DNA of 64,000 nt from Helicocarpus griseus UAMH5409 (GCA_002573585.1 PDNB01000092.1:1-64000); one strand, 5' to 3'. Shown: positions 9,366 to 22,808, numbered from the stretch's first letter. Translations and numbers: made by a program. The notes: generated by a model not told the origin, from the sequence alone.

Positions 9366-11622
9366 CTATGCCTCAGCCTCCACACCCTCAGCCCCCTTAG
9401 CGGGAGAGGTACCTGACTTCTCCTTATCATCATCCGCCTTCTCTGCTGCTGGGGCATCTGGCATAGCCTCGTCTTCATCCGTACGGGTAGTAGCAGCAGC
9501 ACCAGAACCAGTAGCCTCGTCATCACCTTCAGTGGTTTCCTCCGCTTTCCCTCCGTTAGCTTGCTTGTGACCGTTTGCCTTGGGTTTCGCCTCTGGCTCC
9601 TCCTTCTCATTTGCAGCGGGTATATCTGAATCCAACAGAGTCTTCCATTTATTGAGAATATTGATGGAGCGGCCACGGAAGTTGAATTCCTCGTCCTTGG
9701 GGATCGAATTTAGTTTAATAATGGCCTTGAGGACTTTGTTGATCTTGGTGGTGCGGATGATGCTGACTTCGAGGTCGGCGTAGGATTCCAGTTTCTGGAT
9801 GTAATTGGACATTGACGCCATTTCTTCCTCTTTTGGTGTTTGGTCACGTGTGAGGAACCCTTTTTGGAGTTTGTGACGAAGATACAGAACTGGCGGGGAT
9901 CGAGTCAGCACAACGCTACGGAAATTCCAAAATAACGTAGACAACAAAAATAAAGTCGTAGAAATCAAAGGGGACGACGGATGACTGTAGATAATTTACC
10001 TTCTTTCTCCTTCTTCATCTTGGCATCCGCAGGATTAAGCGGCTTTTCAGCCTCCTTTGGAGTTTCAGCGGTATCTTCATCGCTCGCCACCTTTGTTGCC
10101 TTTTTGTCCTTTTTGGCACTGGCAGTCTTTGCCTTGGATGATTTGGCTGCAGCTTTCTTGCTGCTAGATTCGCCGGTCGCTGGAGTTTTGGGCGTAGTCA
10201 ACTTGAGTTTAGTGGCAGTCTTGGGGGTCTTTGCGGGCTGTGTGTGCGACCAAAAATGAAACGAATCCCCGTTAGCCAACTGTTTTTTCCGCCCAAAGCA
10301 CCACCAAACAAATGCCGCCCGGAGATGGGCAATCCGCGATCCCAACCCAACGTAAAAAAACAATCTGGGTTTGCGCTTACCTTGTCGCTCTCCGCATCAC
10401 TCTCGCCGTCCTTCTTCCGTTTCTTGGTGCTCTTTCGCTTCCCAGTTCCTGCACCCGATGCCTCCTCATCCTCTTGCTCATCAGCCACATCCATGCTCTT
10501 CCGTTTCTTCTTATCCTGCTTCGCTGCTTTTGCTGCTTCTCGAGCCTCACGCTCTTCCCGGTCTTGTTCCAATGCCCGTTGGTGATCGGCCAGCATATCT
10601 TTGAAATACTGAAGATCGTGGTTTTCAGCAGCAACACGGTAGGCCCCAATCAACGCCTTGGCCTTTCCCTTCTCACTCACATCTTTGCAAGACTCCGGGT
10701 CGAGAGGTGTGAGATCGGTGTTTGGAATCCAGGCACTAGAAGCCAGATATATTTCGTCAGCCTGTATTCATCATTTTCCACCCAGGTGGCCCCTCGCCAC
10801 GTAGAAAGCAATGCAGCGCATTGGTGCCAATAAAAAAAAAGCGTAGGAAAGGCTGTCAAAACACCACTTACAATTCATTAGTGAACAAAAACATGATAGG
10901 AAACGTGCGCTCGTGCACCCGTTTGCCTCCATCACTGTAAGCTTCCCTGTATGTGCCATCCGGCTGCTTCGTAGTGACAGGACGCGTCTGCAACAGACTA
11001 GGTGGAAGCATCTCTTCATCACAAATTATCGACGGCCATGGAGAGTAGCTCTTGAGGCGAGCAGTATAGTATTCTCCGGGCTTAGCATCGAGATGCGTGA
11101 TGCGGGCAGCAGACTTTTTCTTATTTAACTTCTTGCCCCCCTGCGCTGCAGCACCAGTCAACCTGCGCTTTCCGGTACTCGACTTCTTCTCAGCGGGTGT
11201 TCCGTTGGGACCCTCATCTGCGGCAGCTGCGGCAGGTTGTTCCTCGGAAGCACCGCTCTCCTCCTTCTCTTGTGGTGTCTCAGCTGGTTCGCTGGGCTTG
11301 GCAGGCTCTGCGGCGGCCTCCGGGGCAGCAGGTTCAGGCTTCTCAGAAGCAGGCGCGTCTGTTTCGTGCACATCGACGGAAACGGGTTAGCAACAGAGAT
11401 ACGCATAGCTGAAGTGTAGGGGGCAGTCGTGGCACGTAGCGTGTTGAGAGGGGGGGCCAGGTGGGTTGGCTTACCAGCCGACGCGTCTCCCTCCTTTACA
11501 TCACCCTGATCCTCCTTCTCTGGACGAGGGGATTCTGGAGCCTTGGCGGGAGCATCAGCGGATGGCATGTTTTCGGGGCCCGAGTCGCCTCGGGATGCAG
11601 CGGGGTTTGCATCCTCAGCCAT
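9366..11622 (-). CDS. PWWP-domain chromatin protein with LEDGF-like IBD/TFIIS-N domain
   Basis: Five exons: 11475-11622, 10872-11358, 10381-10735, 10000-10237 and 9366-9889. All junctions are GT-AG with matching phases; 583 aa. Residues 1-140 are Pro/Ala/Glu-rich and disordered, ending in a basic patch (GKKLNKKK). A PWWP domain follows (about 143-235; GEYYTARLKSYSPWPSI, MFLFTNEFAWIP after splicing, motif present as SPWP); PWWP domains bind methylated H3K36 nucleosomes and DNA. After a helix (DHQRALEQDREEREAREAAK) come long Lys/Ala/Ser-rich linkers. Residues 410-497 (VLYLRHKLQKGF to ILNKWKTLL) form a four-helix domain resembling the integrase-binding/TFIIS N-terminal domain of LEDGF and HRP2. 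The last 80 residues are acidic and low-complexity. It is probably a nuclear reader of H3K36 methylation tied to transcription elongation or a histone acetyltransferase complex; the second domain assignment is by pattern only. Confidence 0.85.
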
Positions 11623-13540
11623 GATGATGAAGCGGGAGGGAGGCTTAGGCAGGAAAGTGGTAAGCTGTACAAAGGAATGGAGAGGCGGACGAGGGCAATG
11701 GGCGGTGGAAGGGCCGCGATGATGATGGCAGAGGAAAGGGCAGAGGACGGCGATGGGAGAGAGTGGATGGAAGAGGGCGTTGGAAGTTGACGAGAGGTGG
11801 TGGTGTTGGGGAAGAAGGGTTTGGATTGGCAGTTGGCGGTGGATAATATTATTTTCTTGGGTGCGCGAAGATCGTGGCGTGAGACAAGAAACGCGTGTGT
11901 GGAAAGGACGGGCAGACTGCAACAACCACCACAGCAAATATAAACCGATCAACAGACACTCAGTCAGTCAGTCAATATCGATTGAGGATACCGCACAGAG
12001 CTTGCTCTCTCGGTAAGAGATATATGCGTGTGTGTGTTCTTCTTCCACCGCTCTCAGCGGTGGTGGCGTGGTGAATGCCTCACGTCTTCACCACCCTAGC
12101 AGTAGCAGCAGCAGCAGCACTTCCAAATTCCCAAGCTCTTTTCAAAATGTCAAATAGACAGTAAAGGTCACATAGACCAGAATAGCTAGGGTCAAATACA
12201 GCAGCTTCAATATCAGAATCAACAGTAAGACGCGAAAAAAGAGACGACAAGAAACTTGAAGGAAAACCAGAGATATCTCTATCTCCTCTCTTGCTCAGCA
12301 CTAGTATAGAAACCCCGCAGTTTTTGAAGGCAGCAAGCAATGTAAGAACGGGGAATAACAGTCAAACAGGAAATGTTTTAATCTTCCCTTGAAGGAGCTG
12401 GAAGAGAAGCAAAGAACCAGCTGGAAGAGAAGCAGAGAAGGGGAACACAGTGATGCGATGAGGAGTGAATGAATGAAGTGGGCAAGCAGAGCAGAGAGAT
12501 CGCTTACATACGTCGCAGAAGTATGGAGATGCATCTACGCCCTGCCACAGCTCATAGAGAATAAATACTATTTATTACCCCATTATTCTGACAATAAGAT
12601 ATATCTTCATTCAAAAGCCAATCTTACTATTCAATTTCTACCCCGAGCACACAGCAACTATATACAATAGTGTAAAAGCCCCGCGACGACACCGAAATTA
12701 TACCACAGTTAATTCATGAGAAGGACCATTCAACACTCTCTCAATTACTTATTATCTCGCCAGCAAAAACCACTGTACTCGCGTATCAACTGTGGCCGTG
12801 GCATTTCCTGCTTGCTACGTGGGAATACCGGCAGGGGAGTAGGTAACGGAATATGACCCAAGGAACCATGCAATAAGACGAAGACACGAGCTCAAACACC
12901 TCTTCCGCTGCTCGAGTGAATAGCTCGCTCATCACTTCCATTTTATGCATCCTACTCCCTGCTTTTGTGGCGAGAGAGACAGCGGTATATCGTCCATCAC
13001 CATCAGCCTGCTTCCCTTCGCTAACGCCATCTCAAACCCTTGAGTTCAACAGCACTTGCCGGTTTCTTTGACTCCTATAAATCCAGAGCCGTGGCGCAAA
13101 CCCTTCCGTAACTAACACCCATCACCGCGGTTAAGAGCGGTCCCAGGGCAGAGCGTTGGAAGTTAGCCAGAGATCCGTGCTCTGCTGTGTGTGTCCAATC
13201 GGTATCTCCGAGCCCGGGGTAGCTGTGTTGCCTCCATCTAGACCAGGCAGCAGCCGGATAGTGCCCATTGTGTCGTGGAAAATTCATCTGATAAAGTTAG
13301 AAAGGGATGGCTGCCAAAAGCACGAGAAACACTGCCTGCACGCTTAAAACAGAAGAATAACGCCAATAAGCAATATTTATATGAGTATCAACCTGCCTCT
13401 AAAAAAACAATACGCAAAACGGATATGATAAAGCAGACAAGACGAGTAGATAACACTGAGCGACATCTAGCGGGTCGGAATCACAGCGTAGTTAACAATA
13501 TCAAGGAGCATGCTCCATGCCAGTTCAGTCTTTCAAACCG
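11623..13540. other. Intergenic, promoter side of PWWP gene, no gene seen
   Basis: The first 400 nt is the promoter and leader of the PWWP gene. Simple repeats include CAGT copies near 11960 and a GCA run near 12103. Remaining frames are short and show no conserved features. The 3' flank of the PAP2 gene begins near 13500. Confidence 0.55.
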
Positions 13541-15045
13541 TCACGGGTCTTCCTCGAAATCGCCATAGATAAAGGGGGAGCGTGCATGTACATGTGCAGG
13601 TCCCTGCTCTGGCTTGTGGATTTTCAGCATCCAGAAAAAGTAATCTTCCAGAGGGAGAAGATTCAACAGGACGTTATTTCCCCACCAAGCTAATGCGCAG
13701 ACAATTGCTCCTGCGAAGGCGTCGAGGATAAAGTGGTTTGCAGTTGAAATTATGGCAACAAAAATGAGTAACGGGTACATGAATCCAAGAGCAACACATG
13801 CGGCTCGCTGCCATGATGGGCAACGCATGTTGAGAAGAAAGCTAGTCCTCGAGATGTTAAATTGTAGCCATAGGTCTCCGGAGTGATTATTCTGAAGCGG
13901 AATCGTCATTATAGTGATGCCGATCATAAAGGAATATCCAAAGTGCAGGGATGGCATGGCGGCTTGAATGAGAGCTGTTAGTAGGCTAGTATTCCAAATT
14001 GGAAACCTTCTACTGACCATACTGATTGCAGAATTTGTTCTGCGTCCAGACACTACTTGCACCAAAGGCTCCGTGAACAGTATCGACAAAACCGTAGCTA
14101 TTCGGTAGCTCACCGACTGATCCCTTTGCGGACGAATCTCTAAGCAGACGAGGTGGCATACAGGGCCACAATGTGAATATCACAAACGCGAGCAGGTTAC
14201 AGAGCGCCAGTGTCCGCCTGCGAGCCTGGTAGAAAGCAGCGTCTGTAGGCGAGCCGCTCCGATCTGCCATCCGATTTCGCGTGGTGGTGTAGTAGTAAAG
14301 GCAGACAAGGAACGCAATTGTTCCTGGTATATGAATAAAAGAGTATAACCAATTCATCCAAGCTATCAGCATTGAGTGGCGGAGGAAGTAACGTTGTATT
14401 TGCATCTCGCAGAATATGTGGAGACCCTCCTCTAGATTTATCAATTGTATAGCATGCTTCCTGGCAATTTCCACCGTTTTATCCTTGAGAGCGACGGCAG
14501 TGAAGGCTCGTGCCAGTTGATATGTCTATAGATACTGTCAGCCTGCCACGCTGTACGTAGTCCAACCAAGGATTGGTCAAGAGATAATAAACACATTCGA
14601 ACCGAGATTTGACCCAAGAACAAGGGTAACCTACCCAATAAACCAATGCCCAATACCAGCATTCCACCAAAAATGGAAACCTCCTAAGTATCCTGCTAAT
14701 AGGCCTATTCCGAAATTTGGCTGTATTTGGTGTAATAATCTCCTTCTTCCACACCCACAGCCCAACCTGTCTGGTCCTCCACGAGCATTCTTGATCTAGA
14801 AGCAACGACGGCGATAGGGAACGCGAGGTTGGAACCGGTAACAACGAATTGCTTGCACTGTAAGCGGAAGACATCCCCTCCTCCAGCCTTTCTAAGGCTT
14901 TATCTGAGAACTCATCGCTGGACTTTGAGCTGCGCCGTCCGGCATGCCTCGTATGAAAATGGGATGTGTCTAATCGGTTGATCCATGTACCCCCAATAAG
15001 AAGGGTCGCAACCACTAAGGGTTCGAGAAATGCACCCAATCCCAT
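13541..15045 (-). CDS. PAP2_3-type integral membrane phosphatase/phosphotransferase
   Basis: Three exons: 14635-15045, 14018-14525 and 13541-13962, introns of 109 and 55 nt, 446 aa. It belongs to the PAP2 superfamily branch that includes Aur1/Ipt1-like inositol phosphotransferases (PAP2_3). Core motifs are LWPCMPPRLL (about 270), AAMPSLHFGYSF with the catalytic-type histidine near 313, and STANHFILDAFAG with a second histidine near 383. About seven membrane segments are visible, including an N-terminal one (FLEPLVVATLLIGGTW), then a Ser-rich loop with a twin-proline linker. The family moves or removes lipid-linked phosphate groups in endomembranes. Which lipid is used cannot be told, and it is too diverged to be called the essential IPC synthase. 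The exon joins restore ALVYW-TYQLARAF and CNQY-AAMPSLH cleanly. Confidence 0.87.
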
Positions 15046-17190
15046 GCTCCTCGATATAATAAAAGATCCAATAACGATGAGCGGTATGAAAATATAAGGA
15101 CCACGTCAACATGCACCAATTCAATGCATGGCATAACCATGTAGTCAGAGGGAATTGGCTCTTTCGGTCCCAAAACTGGCCGCTAATGTCATAATCGAAA
15201 TAAAATAAAGCTATATGCTTGAAATCCCGCGTTATAGAAGAGAAATAGAGTATTCGTCTGATGAATGTATAGATGAGAGAGATATAAACTAAGCCATTGC
15301 AAGCAATGGGAGGAAGTTGCGCCGGGAAGCGCATCGCAAAGGAAGCCACGCAGACAGTGGTTTATTCTTTCTCAAGAGTGAGATGAGGTCTTCGGAAACT
15401 GGACTGTAGAGTAAACCGTAGCATTATCAAGGGGGAGAAAAGTTCCAAATCAGCATGGCAGGCCACCCAGCTCACCTTGCAATCAATGGCATGAAATCAT
15501 TAGTAATGGAAGTCCTATTGGCATTGGAAAGCAGTAGACGCAATCTTGGTACAGTACTACAATCTGACGGCCGCAGGTAAGCAGTTTATCATTCATAGAG
15601 GGGAAAATGGGAGGGAGACGATAAAATGAATAAACTCAAGCGCTCCGCAATATAGCAACACATCGATAGTAGTAATATTTTATGTGCTACAGACTGACAC
15701 CAATCGGCAATAGAGTGCACCAGCTTCTTTGGAAGCAGCGTATCAAAAGTAAGTAAATAGATCTGTCCCATATTATTTTAGATAGAAATCCTCCAGTCTT
15801 GCTAAAGAAACGTCAAGTTGCCCGCGTCGATGGATGGATGATGTCGTTTGGCTTTATTGATTACTAAGCCATGGATATCTAATTTGGACGACGTAGATAA
15901 AACACAGTACTCTCTCTGGATTGAGGCATTCGCTGATCAAAACTTGGGGATAAAGAATACGTAAATAGAGAAAGGGAAAATTACAGATCAAGTCATCTGG
16001 TCTAAGAATTGCGCGCGGCTTATTCAATAACAATGTCTGTCAATTCATGTCTTCTGGCGTGACGTCTTCAAGTTGCCCCGTACCAATTTTCCATTAAAGG
16101 ATTATCCCGCCCAAGCCAATTGGGAAGTCAAAAGTGCTGCTGCATCGAACGGGTTAATTGATGCCAGCCAAGTTTCAGGCGCACCGGCGACAGCGACATC
16201 AGCGGATGTTTGTTAAAATACATACTGCGTACGGATTAACACGAATCTCCTGGAAAATTGACCTGCAGGATGGTGACATCATGTATGAACGTCAACTCCT
16301 CCCGTCTTCCTAGCACCATCAGTCTAACAAACCAATATCCCCAGAAGTCAATCCAACTACAACTCGGTTAAGACGTCCGGGCTCATTATTATCATTATTG
16401 GGGCCGATGTTTCTCCGTGTGATCAAAACCCCCTGGGCCCTGACAGCGATAACTTACTCCTGATTCGCATTGATACGGCGCGGCAGCCTGCAGGGGGAGT
16501 CCGCTTGAGCTCTTCTGGTGGAGAACGGAATAACGGCATGACAGCCGGGTGGGTGCCGCTCATCCCTGACGACTCGGGCCAGAGTCGAAAGGACGTCGGC
16601 AATTGCCTCAGGGATGATGTTGAGTCGCGAGTTCTTTTCAAACTTTTCCGGTCTCTGTGGCCCCTTTTTCCCTATCTTTTTGCATATGCACTTGATACTC
16701 TACTAGTCCGGAAATTGTTGGATAGTCATTGGAAAATTCTAAAAAGACAATCTGGACTCTGTCATCGGGCTGCAAGCAATATACGTTGGACCATGACGAT
16801 AGTTTGATATAGTGAGTATGCCATTGATTGGTATCTTTCGCTATTTAGTAGATCATATATTTTGTATGAGCTATGGCTGCACTCGTATCTGCATTACTCG
16901 ATTACTATATAATGGTCAAATGAAATTACCGCCCAAAACAAATGCAAGTAAAGAAAAACAAAGTAGCTCTTGCTAGATTATAGTAAATAAATATATATAC
17001 ACGACTATCAAATGTACAGCTCCGAAATATACGCCCGTTGCTAAAAAGCAAGACAGGGCTTTTATCTCAGATATTTATAAGTCGGGGGCCAGATCACTTT
17101 CGCAGGAAAGGGAGCGTAGTATGTAGTTGATAATTATTGAATTATATATCAGAAAGGATCGTCCACCTCAATAATCGCCAGGGAAAACCC
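15046..17190. other. Intergenic, no gene seen
   Basis: Reading frames are short (at most about 145 codons) and antisense or overlapping. The 145-codon frame at 14912-15349 (-) overlaps the PAP2 start in another phase and looks like leader sequence. AT-rich sequence near 16800-17150 probably includes the GMC gene's 3' flank. Confidence 0.55.
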
Positions 17191-19300
17191 TTAGACAACA
17201 TTCTGACCCTCGAGGATGACATCCGCAGCCTTCTCGCTGAGCATATAGACTGGCACGGCAATGTAGAAGCCAGGGATCTTGGGGAAGGCAGAGGCATCAA
17301 CAACACGCAGGCCATCAACGCCACGGACGCGGAACTTGGAGTCCAAGACGGCCATTGGGTCATCATCAGCGCCAATGGGGCATGTGCAGGAGGCATGGTG
17401 ACCCCAGGCCTCCTTCTTGATGAAGTCCTTGAGACCCTCAGTGGTATTGGCGCGCTCTGGGCCGGGCCAGACCTCCTTGAAGCTACCCTGAATGGGGACG
17501 ACGTTCTTGAAGATTTCGCGGGAGAATTCCATTGCCTCGACAACGGCCTGCAGATCCTTCTCGTCCGCACCGTCCGTGGTGACACCGGTATCGAAGGAGT
17601 TGAAGTTGATGATGGGCATGTCACGGGGGTCCTTGGAGCGCAGCTTGACGGTTCCAGCGTTGTTGCGGCTGTGAGCCTTGAGGGTGATCCAGGTCCAATG
17701 GCGGGCGTCGACGAGACCTTCAGCAGCGTAACCGGGATAGTAACCTGGGAACCAAGCTGGGGCACCGGAGATGAGGAGGTCGGGATCACCGGCGGCGGCG
17801 GTAGAGTGCTTGACGATGGCGATGGCAATGCCGTTGGTGGTGTAGGTGCCCTTTCCGAGACCCAAGACGCCGTTCTGGTATTGCTCGAGACATGGGTCGG
17901 GGTCGGTGGTCAGGAAGGTACATTTCTTGGTGATGGGGAAGTCAGACTCGGTCTCGCCAACAAGGCCGGTTTCATAGCGGTCCTGAAGGTTCTGGCCAAC
18001 GCCGGGGAGGTCGACAAGGACGGGAATGTCGAATTGCTGGAGCTCCTCCTTGGGTCCGATACCGCTAAGTTTGAGCAGTTGGGGGGTGTTGAAGGATCCA
18101 GCGGAGAGAATGACTTCCTTGGTTGCGATGACACTGCCTGACGCTCCAGTCTCCGAGCCGGTATGGCGAGGATCGGCGGAGTAGAGGCTCTGGCCCTTGA
18201 GGAAATCGACACCGACAGCCTTTGGTACAGGGCCAGAGGTATCAAATTTGACATTGGTGACAAGGGTATTGAGGGCAATATCCAGGTGATACTTGCGCTC
18301 GCCATTATCATCGACCTCGTTAGCAGTCTCGAGAATGAATTCACGGGGGCCATTTCGCTTATAATCAGGGACGTTGACCGCAAGAGGAACCTGATAGACG
18401 GCCTCGGTGGAGTCACGGAACGGGGTGTCGACGTTGATATCGCTGAGCAAAACCTCAGCCAAGCCGGTGACGGTGGTGATCAGCTTGCCAATGCTTTTGC
18501 CCATGGCAGTGCCAATAGCAATGACCAAGGAGAGAAGTTTGAGATCCTGCAGGACGAGACCCAAGTCCGTCACGCTAGTCTCGAGCCAGCCGTCAAAACC
18601 GTGACCGAGGAGACCATTGGGGAGATACCGGGACCGCTCAAGACGTTTGAAAAGCTTTCTCATTTCCTTCGGGGCCCAGGAGGCATCACCGGTGATTTGC
18701 ATGATGTTGGTCCAGTCACTCTCATGGGGATAGACGGTGATCAAGGCGTTGTGGGCGGAGCAGCCTCCCAGAGTTCCAGCACGCGGGTACAAGATGCCCA
18801 AAGGTTCAGCATCGGGAGGAGGGTTCTCTCCAACATGAACTTGACCATCGGACTTTCTATAGGTGAACTTTGAATCCAACTTTTGGCGTTCGAGGTCAGG
18901 ATAATGGTTGACCCAGTAGTCCCAGCGCATTGGGGCATGTTCGGTTGAATGTAGATGCAAAGCCGGCGTTTGATAGAAGATGGAATCACCCTGGTCATCG
19001 CCGGCTTCGATCAAGAGAACTTTGTGTCCGGCACGAGCAAGTCTAGAGGCAAGAGGGCCACCACCGGGACCAGATCCGACAACGACATACTCGTATTCGT
19101 CAGTAGTGTTTGATGCTTGACGCTTGTTGAAGGCACCCTTGATGTGGTTCTGATGTCCTCCTTGGTGAACACTGTCAGATAGGGTCAGTATATAACATTC
19201 CCAGAAACCTTTTGTTTGAATAAACAACAGCCACTTACGTCGCAGCTAGGACATCGGAGGCAACGAGGGCCAACAACCCCAGCCCCTGTCGAAACAACAT
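17191..19300 (-). CDS. Secreted GMC-family FAD oxidoreductase
   Basis: Two exons, 19239-19300 and 17191-19171; the 67-nt intron (GTAAGT...CTGACAG) ends the signal-peptide exon; 680 aa. GMC enzymes oxidise alcohols, sugars or aryl alcohols with FAD and usually pass electrons to oxygen. The signal peptide is MLFRQGLGLLALVASDVLAA. The dinucleotide-binding motif VVVGSGPGGG is at about 50-59 with LLIEAG downstream, the first GMC signature is around GTLGGCSAHNALI, and the second around ILSAGSFNTPQLLKLSGIGP. The C-terminal substrate domain carries the active-site histidine in WGHHASCTCPIG (about 612). The position that normally holds the second catalytic His/Asn (an H-P or N-P after a Gly) reads PGFYIAVPVYML instead. 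The enzyme may have altered chemistry; substrate unknown. Export implies wall or extracellular action. Confidence 0.93.
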
Positions 19301-22300
19301 ATTAAGCCGACCTTTACCCGCGAGGCCTAGAGTGGTGCAATGCTAAGCTGCCTCCAACTACAGGCAAGGCAAACCCGCAAAAAGCGAGATACGTAGAGAA
19401 ATGTCCGAGAATGAGTGATCGAACAATAGAAAAAGAACGAAAAGCAGAAAACGAGAGACGATTGACAGGGAAGAAAGAACGACTGAAGCAGCTGCCAAGC
19501 GACCGCCGACCGACTGAAATATAAAAGGACTTCCAAGCTAAGCTTTCACGTCCTGGCTGTTGAAGGGATCCCCCTATATATCCGCCATTGACAGACTATC
19601 AATAATAATTACTCCTGTGCCCGGAAGCGGGAAGACCTTGTCTTCATTGCACTTAGCCCCAGGAAGGGGGTGGAGGACAGGCAGGGGAAGGAAGTCTCCG
19701 TCCAGCTCGCGCTAAAGCAACGGATACTGCTCATCATATCCGCACGTAACAAACTCCGCTTTACTCTGCTTCCTTCTTTCTGGCAAATCTGCATGTGCCT
19801 ACGCAGCGTACGGTCTCTTTGAAGTTTGAGTTCTCTCTTTCATATGGGGGCGCGGATGTCGCTTGGAGAATTTATGGCGACAAATATTCAAACATTCGGT
19901 TTAACTCCATCGCGGTGGGTAACATTGAAACTTTGCTGGCTCGCGGCTCAATCAGCTTTCAATTAACGCTTCTGCATCCAGTTTCCATGGTATGAATTGT
20001 GGGCTTGCTCAAAGGCACTTTACGAAACCGTCTTTTTGAGTCCCGCTGTCATCTGAAACTTGGAGAAAACCTGAGTTTCTGCTTTCATTATATTTAATTA
20101 TTATTCCTGGAGCAGAGAGGACGGGGAAATTGGGGGGATTCTCCGGTATCCTTTGCGCTATGCTCTGGGGCAAAAGCTTTGAAAACAGAGAGCGTTGACA
20201 GCGACTCATACAAAGGCCTCCGTCTCCTGACGATCAGTCAAATCCTTGCCCGTGTTTCCCACTCGTTATGCAGGTACTAGGATCAGTTATAGGCTTAGGC
20301 GAACTGATGTTCGGGCTTATATGACAAGGTATGGAATTATAACTTGATGATACAAGGAGCTCGGGGATTTAAAATCATAGCATAAATAGGACCTGATCCC
20401 TTGAGCTTGGTTCTTCTTCTGGCCTGAGAAAAGCTTGGTTTCAACAGCCTACTTCAAAGAAACCAAGCATAATAATAATGCGCAAAACGACATGATGCTG
20501 TTACCAACCACTTCAACATCATGAATTAGCAGTTCTTCAGGCTCGTCAACCAAACCCGCTCCAGTAAGGATCAGCAAATTCTACGGACAAACCGTGCGGA
20601 GGCTCAGGCATTCATTTACCCAAATACTCTAACTAGTTGAAATGAGGAATAGCGCTGTATTTTTATTTCAGCACCGTCCATTTTTATTACCTAGATATCA
20701 AAAAGGGCGGAATAACTTGGTTATCATATGCGTGGGGTTTTGGAAGCGGTTCTGCTTATGACGCCGTCCCTGCACTAACTTTTACTTCCCAAAAACCGCC
20801 TGATAAAGGTTGCCGATCCTTCGCTATTTCCGTTCAAGGAATCCTGTTCCTTGATCTTTGCCAAATTTGTTTTAGGCGGAGACCTTCAAGTCTAGGATAG
20901 GGTTCGGGGAACCGGAGGATTATGTCGCTTGGTCAGTGGTCGGGAATATCACAATTTCGCAGCCATGGGGAAGAACATTTCTGGAACTTGGGTGATTGGT
21001 TCAACCACCGGCAATTCACATAGTTTAACCCTGATGTGAAGAAAGTCAAGATGAAAAAGCAAAGTCTATCTATCTGCTTGAAATTCCTGCGTACTGCGCA
21101 CTGCATGAACAATCACCCAAGGCAAAAGCGGCGAAATGCAAGCGAAAATACCATCGAACTATCCAATGCCGATCGTTTGTTCTTTTCACAGTGTCTGGAC
21201 TTGGGTTATGCGGCAGTGCAGTGCATTTTCTGGGCATCATTTGCGCTTGTGTTAGTCGCGTGTTGGCTTCATTTTATACCCCACAACTCCATTGAGGCCA
21301 TGCCCACATCTCCCAAGCGACAATCCTGGGCTGCTTTGGGCAAGTTTTGTCGAGAGTAAGCACTTGAAAACCGACGCGGCTCTAAGCAGGGTTTCCGGGA
21401 ACAGGACACCATAATAGTCCCTGCTCCAGGAGAACGTTAACAAGACTGCTGGGACCCGAACAGCGACGGTCTTATCGTTGATCTGACAGGAAGCATAGCT
21501 CTCCGAATTCATGATAATACAGTAGTACAACGGTCTCCTAACGTCCTTGCTGATTCCCAAACATAAAAGGGCGCCGTCAGCCTCTCATACAATCATTCTT
21601 CTCCACGCGCCTGCGGGATGGTTATTATTATTTACAGCGCTAGTTCACCAGGGATTGTTAATTACACCGCTCAAAATTTCAACTATTCGGAAGAAGGAAT
21701 AGCCTGTACATGCACTTACACTCAAAATTACAGCAGATCTATGTCACCACTGTGCTCAACTCAAAACATATGCAAAAGATATTCAAGGTTACTGCCCAGG
21801 GCTCTTTCACTGCCTGAGAATCTTATTATACTCAAGACGTCTCAAAACTTCTATAATTACTAGACATAGCAGGTGTTAGTTGAAGAAGAGTTGCTGTCAT
21901 ATCTAGATCTCTAGATAAAGAAGATCTCTGGGCAGTAGAAGGCCGCCAGGCAGTGGAATATTACCATGAAGAATAGGTGATAGCTGCTACGTTCATCAAT
22001 TGTAGAAGCATAGTTGCGAAATATATCTGTTGGTATTTTTGTATGTAAAAGTATGTACACGCTATTCCTTATTTAAAATGCGCATTTTTGGTGTAAATTT
22101 TAGCGATCCCCATTTAGTAGTACTGCGTATGCATATAGCACATGCAATGTCATGCATCGTTCTCGAGATTCTGGAGGTTCTTCTGGTCGGTCGCCGATAT
22201 CCTGAAATTTAAACCCGGCGCGAGAAAGGAGAGGGGGTATTCATGCATCATGGGGGTTTTCCGGATGGTTATCCAGTGGAGGAGCACCATTTTGATGGGA

Positions 22301-22808
22301 GAGGTCATGTTTGTTTTTTGATCTCCTGCCTTTGTTTCACGAGAGGTGATTGATTATGCGTGATATTCGCAGTGATTTTAAAAGAATGACCAAGATTATT
22401 TACAGCAGTGTGTATATAGTAAGTAGTATATAGCAAGGCCCCCTTTTTCTATCCCATGTTCCTACATTCCGTTAATAAGTCCTAAAAAGAGTCCCAAAAT
22501 AGTCCACCAATGAAGTAAATAAGTAAAGAGCAGATAAAAAAAAGCCATAAAGAAACTAAGCCTAAATCACTTACAGCCTTGGCTAGGATTGAAAGAGGGG
22601 GAAGAAGGTTGGTATCAAGTAGCGTGCATGTGCGTTGAGAAAAGAAGTAGTTGTGGTAGGAGTAAGGGAACAACGATCGGTGTCAGATATTAACGCTAGT
22701 CAGAAAATAGGAGCCGAGGAACTGATTGGAGAAAGGGAAAAAAGAAAAGGTCGTATCCGAGGGATTTGCTGATAGCCGGGTATATCAATCAATAATTAGA
22801 AGCTAGGT
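19301..22808. other. 3.5-kb gene-poor region
   Basis: No frame longer than 107 codons and no spliced model found. The largest (+, 21036-21359) has one hydrophobic stretch but no family resemblance. A minus-strand TATATA near 19575 could serve the GMC gene. I see no transposon ends, target duplications or tRNA. Confidence 0.5.

Noticed and set aside
10312..10833. 173-codon plus-strand frame
   Set aside because: Antisense to exon 3 of the PWWP gene and its introns.
14912..15349. 145-codon frame overlapping the PAP2 start
   Set aside because: Different phase from the conserved exons; could not be spliced to them.
17137..18141. 334-codon plus-strand frame
   Set aside because: It lies antisense to the GMC gene and is produced by its codon bias; no domain.
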